5,534 nucleotides of DNA from an uncultured Clostridia bacterium. Its GTDB lineage: Bacteria; Bacillota; Clostridia; UBA1381. Every line of letters starts with the position of its first letter. The stretch's first letter is position 1. Shown here one piece after another: positions 5,524 to 5,534 of this stretch. The position numbers were made by a program, and so were the translations under genes. The stretch covers positions 1 through 5,534 of the forward strand of contig CAKSGP010000115.1 in NCBI GenBank assembly GCA_934454745.1, read 5' to 3'. The notes under the pieces are model-generated. The model was not told the origin of the DNA. It saw only the letters and a list, made by a program, of their open reading frames with translations, and did no database searches.

Positions 5524-5534
5524 TAATATGCAAA

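Noticed and set aside
5528..5534. A possible next start codon (ATG CAA A) at the right edge
   Set aside because: Only two codons are visible and there is no clear ribosome binding site, so no gene can be supported.

Overview
The window looks like a chromosomal segment of an anaerobic, low-GC Firmicute of class Clostridia. The DNA is AT-rich, start sites mostly carry GGAGG-type ribosome binding sites, and promoters are close to the TTGACA-N17-TATAAT consensus. Gene content agrees: a Clostridium-type nifS-nifU pair, a spore maturation gene (spmA) and a MazG-like small protein. No species is claimed.

Layout from left to right. (1) Positions 2186 down to 1 hold a minus-strand two-gene unit, an Amidohydro_2-family metal-dependent hydrolase followed 16 bp later by a class C beta-lactamase-like serine hydrolase that runs off the left edge. 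(2) Positions 2187-2404 are a divergent intergenic region with a strong promoter facing each way. (3) Positions 2405-4073 hold the plus-strand operon nifS (cysteine desulfurase) and nifU (Fe-S scaffold), separated by one base. (4) Positions 4074-4350 are non-coding, with a clear rho-independent terminator enclosed by a 19-bp imperfect inverted repeat, then a repeat-rich stretch that may be a dispersed intergenic element. (5) Positions 4351-4926 hold spmA on the minus strand, without its usual partner spmB beside it. (6) Positions 4927-5076 are a second divergent control region, with a near-consensus housekeeping promoter to the right and a sporulation-sigma-like promoter toward spmA. (7) Positions 5077-5523 hold a MazG-like protein and a 39-residue putative membrane peptide.

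How the genes work together: NifS extracts sulfur from cysteine and NifU receives it for Fe-S cluster building. The amidohydrolase and serine hydrolase are probably co-transcribed, but no shared substrate can be read from sequence. SpmA belongs to spore core maturation and suggests a spore-forming lineage. I see no clear defence system, CRISPR array, transposase or RNA gene. The less ordinary points are the repeat-rich element beside the nifU terminator, the spmA promoter and missing spmB, and the small membrane ORF at the right end.
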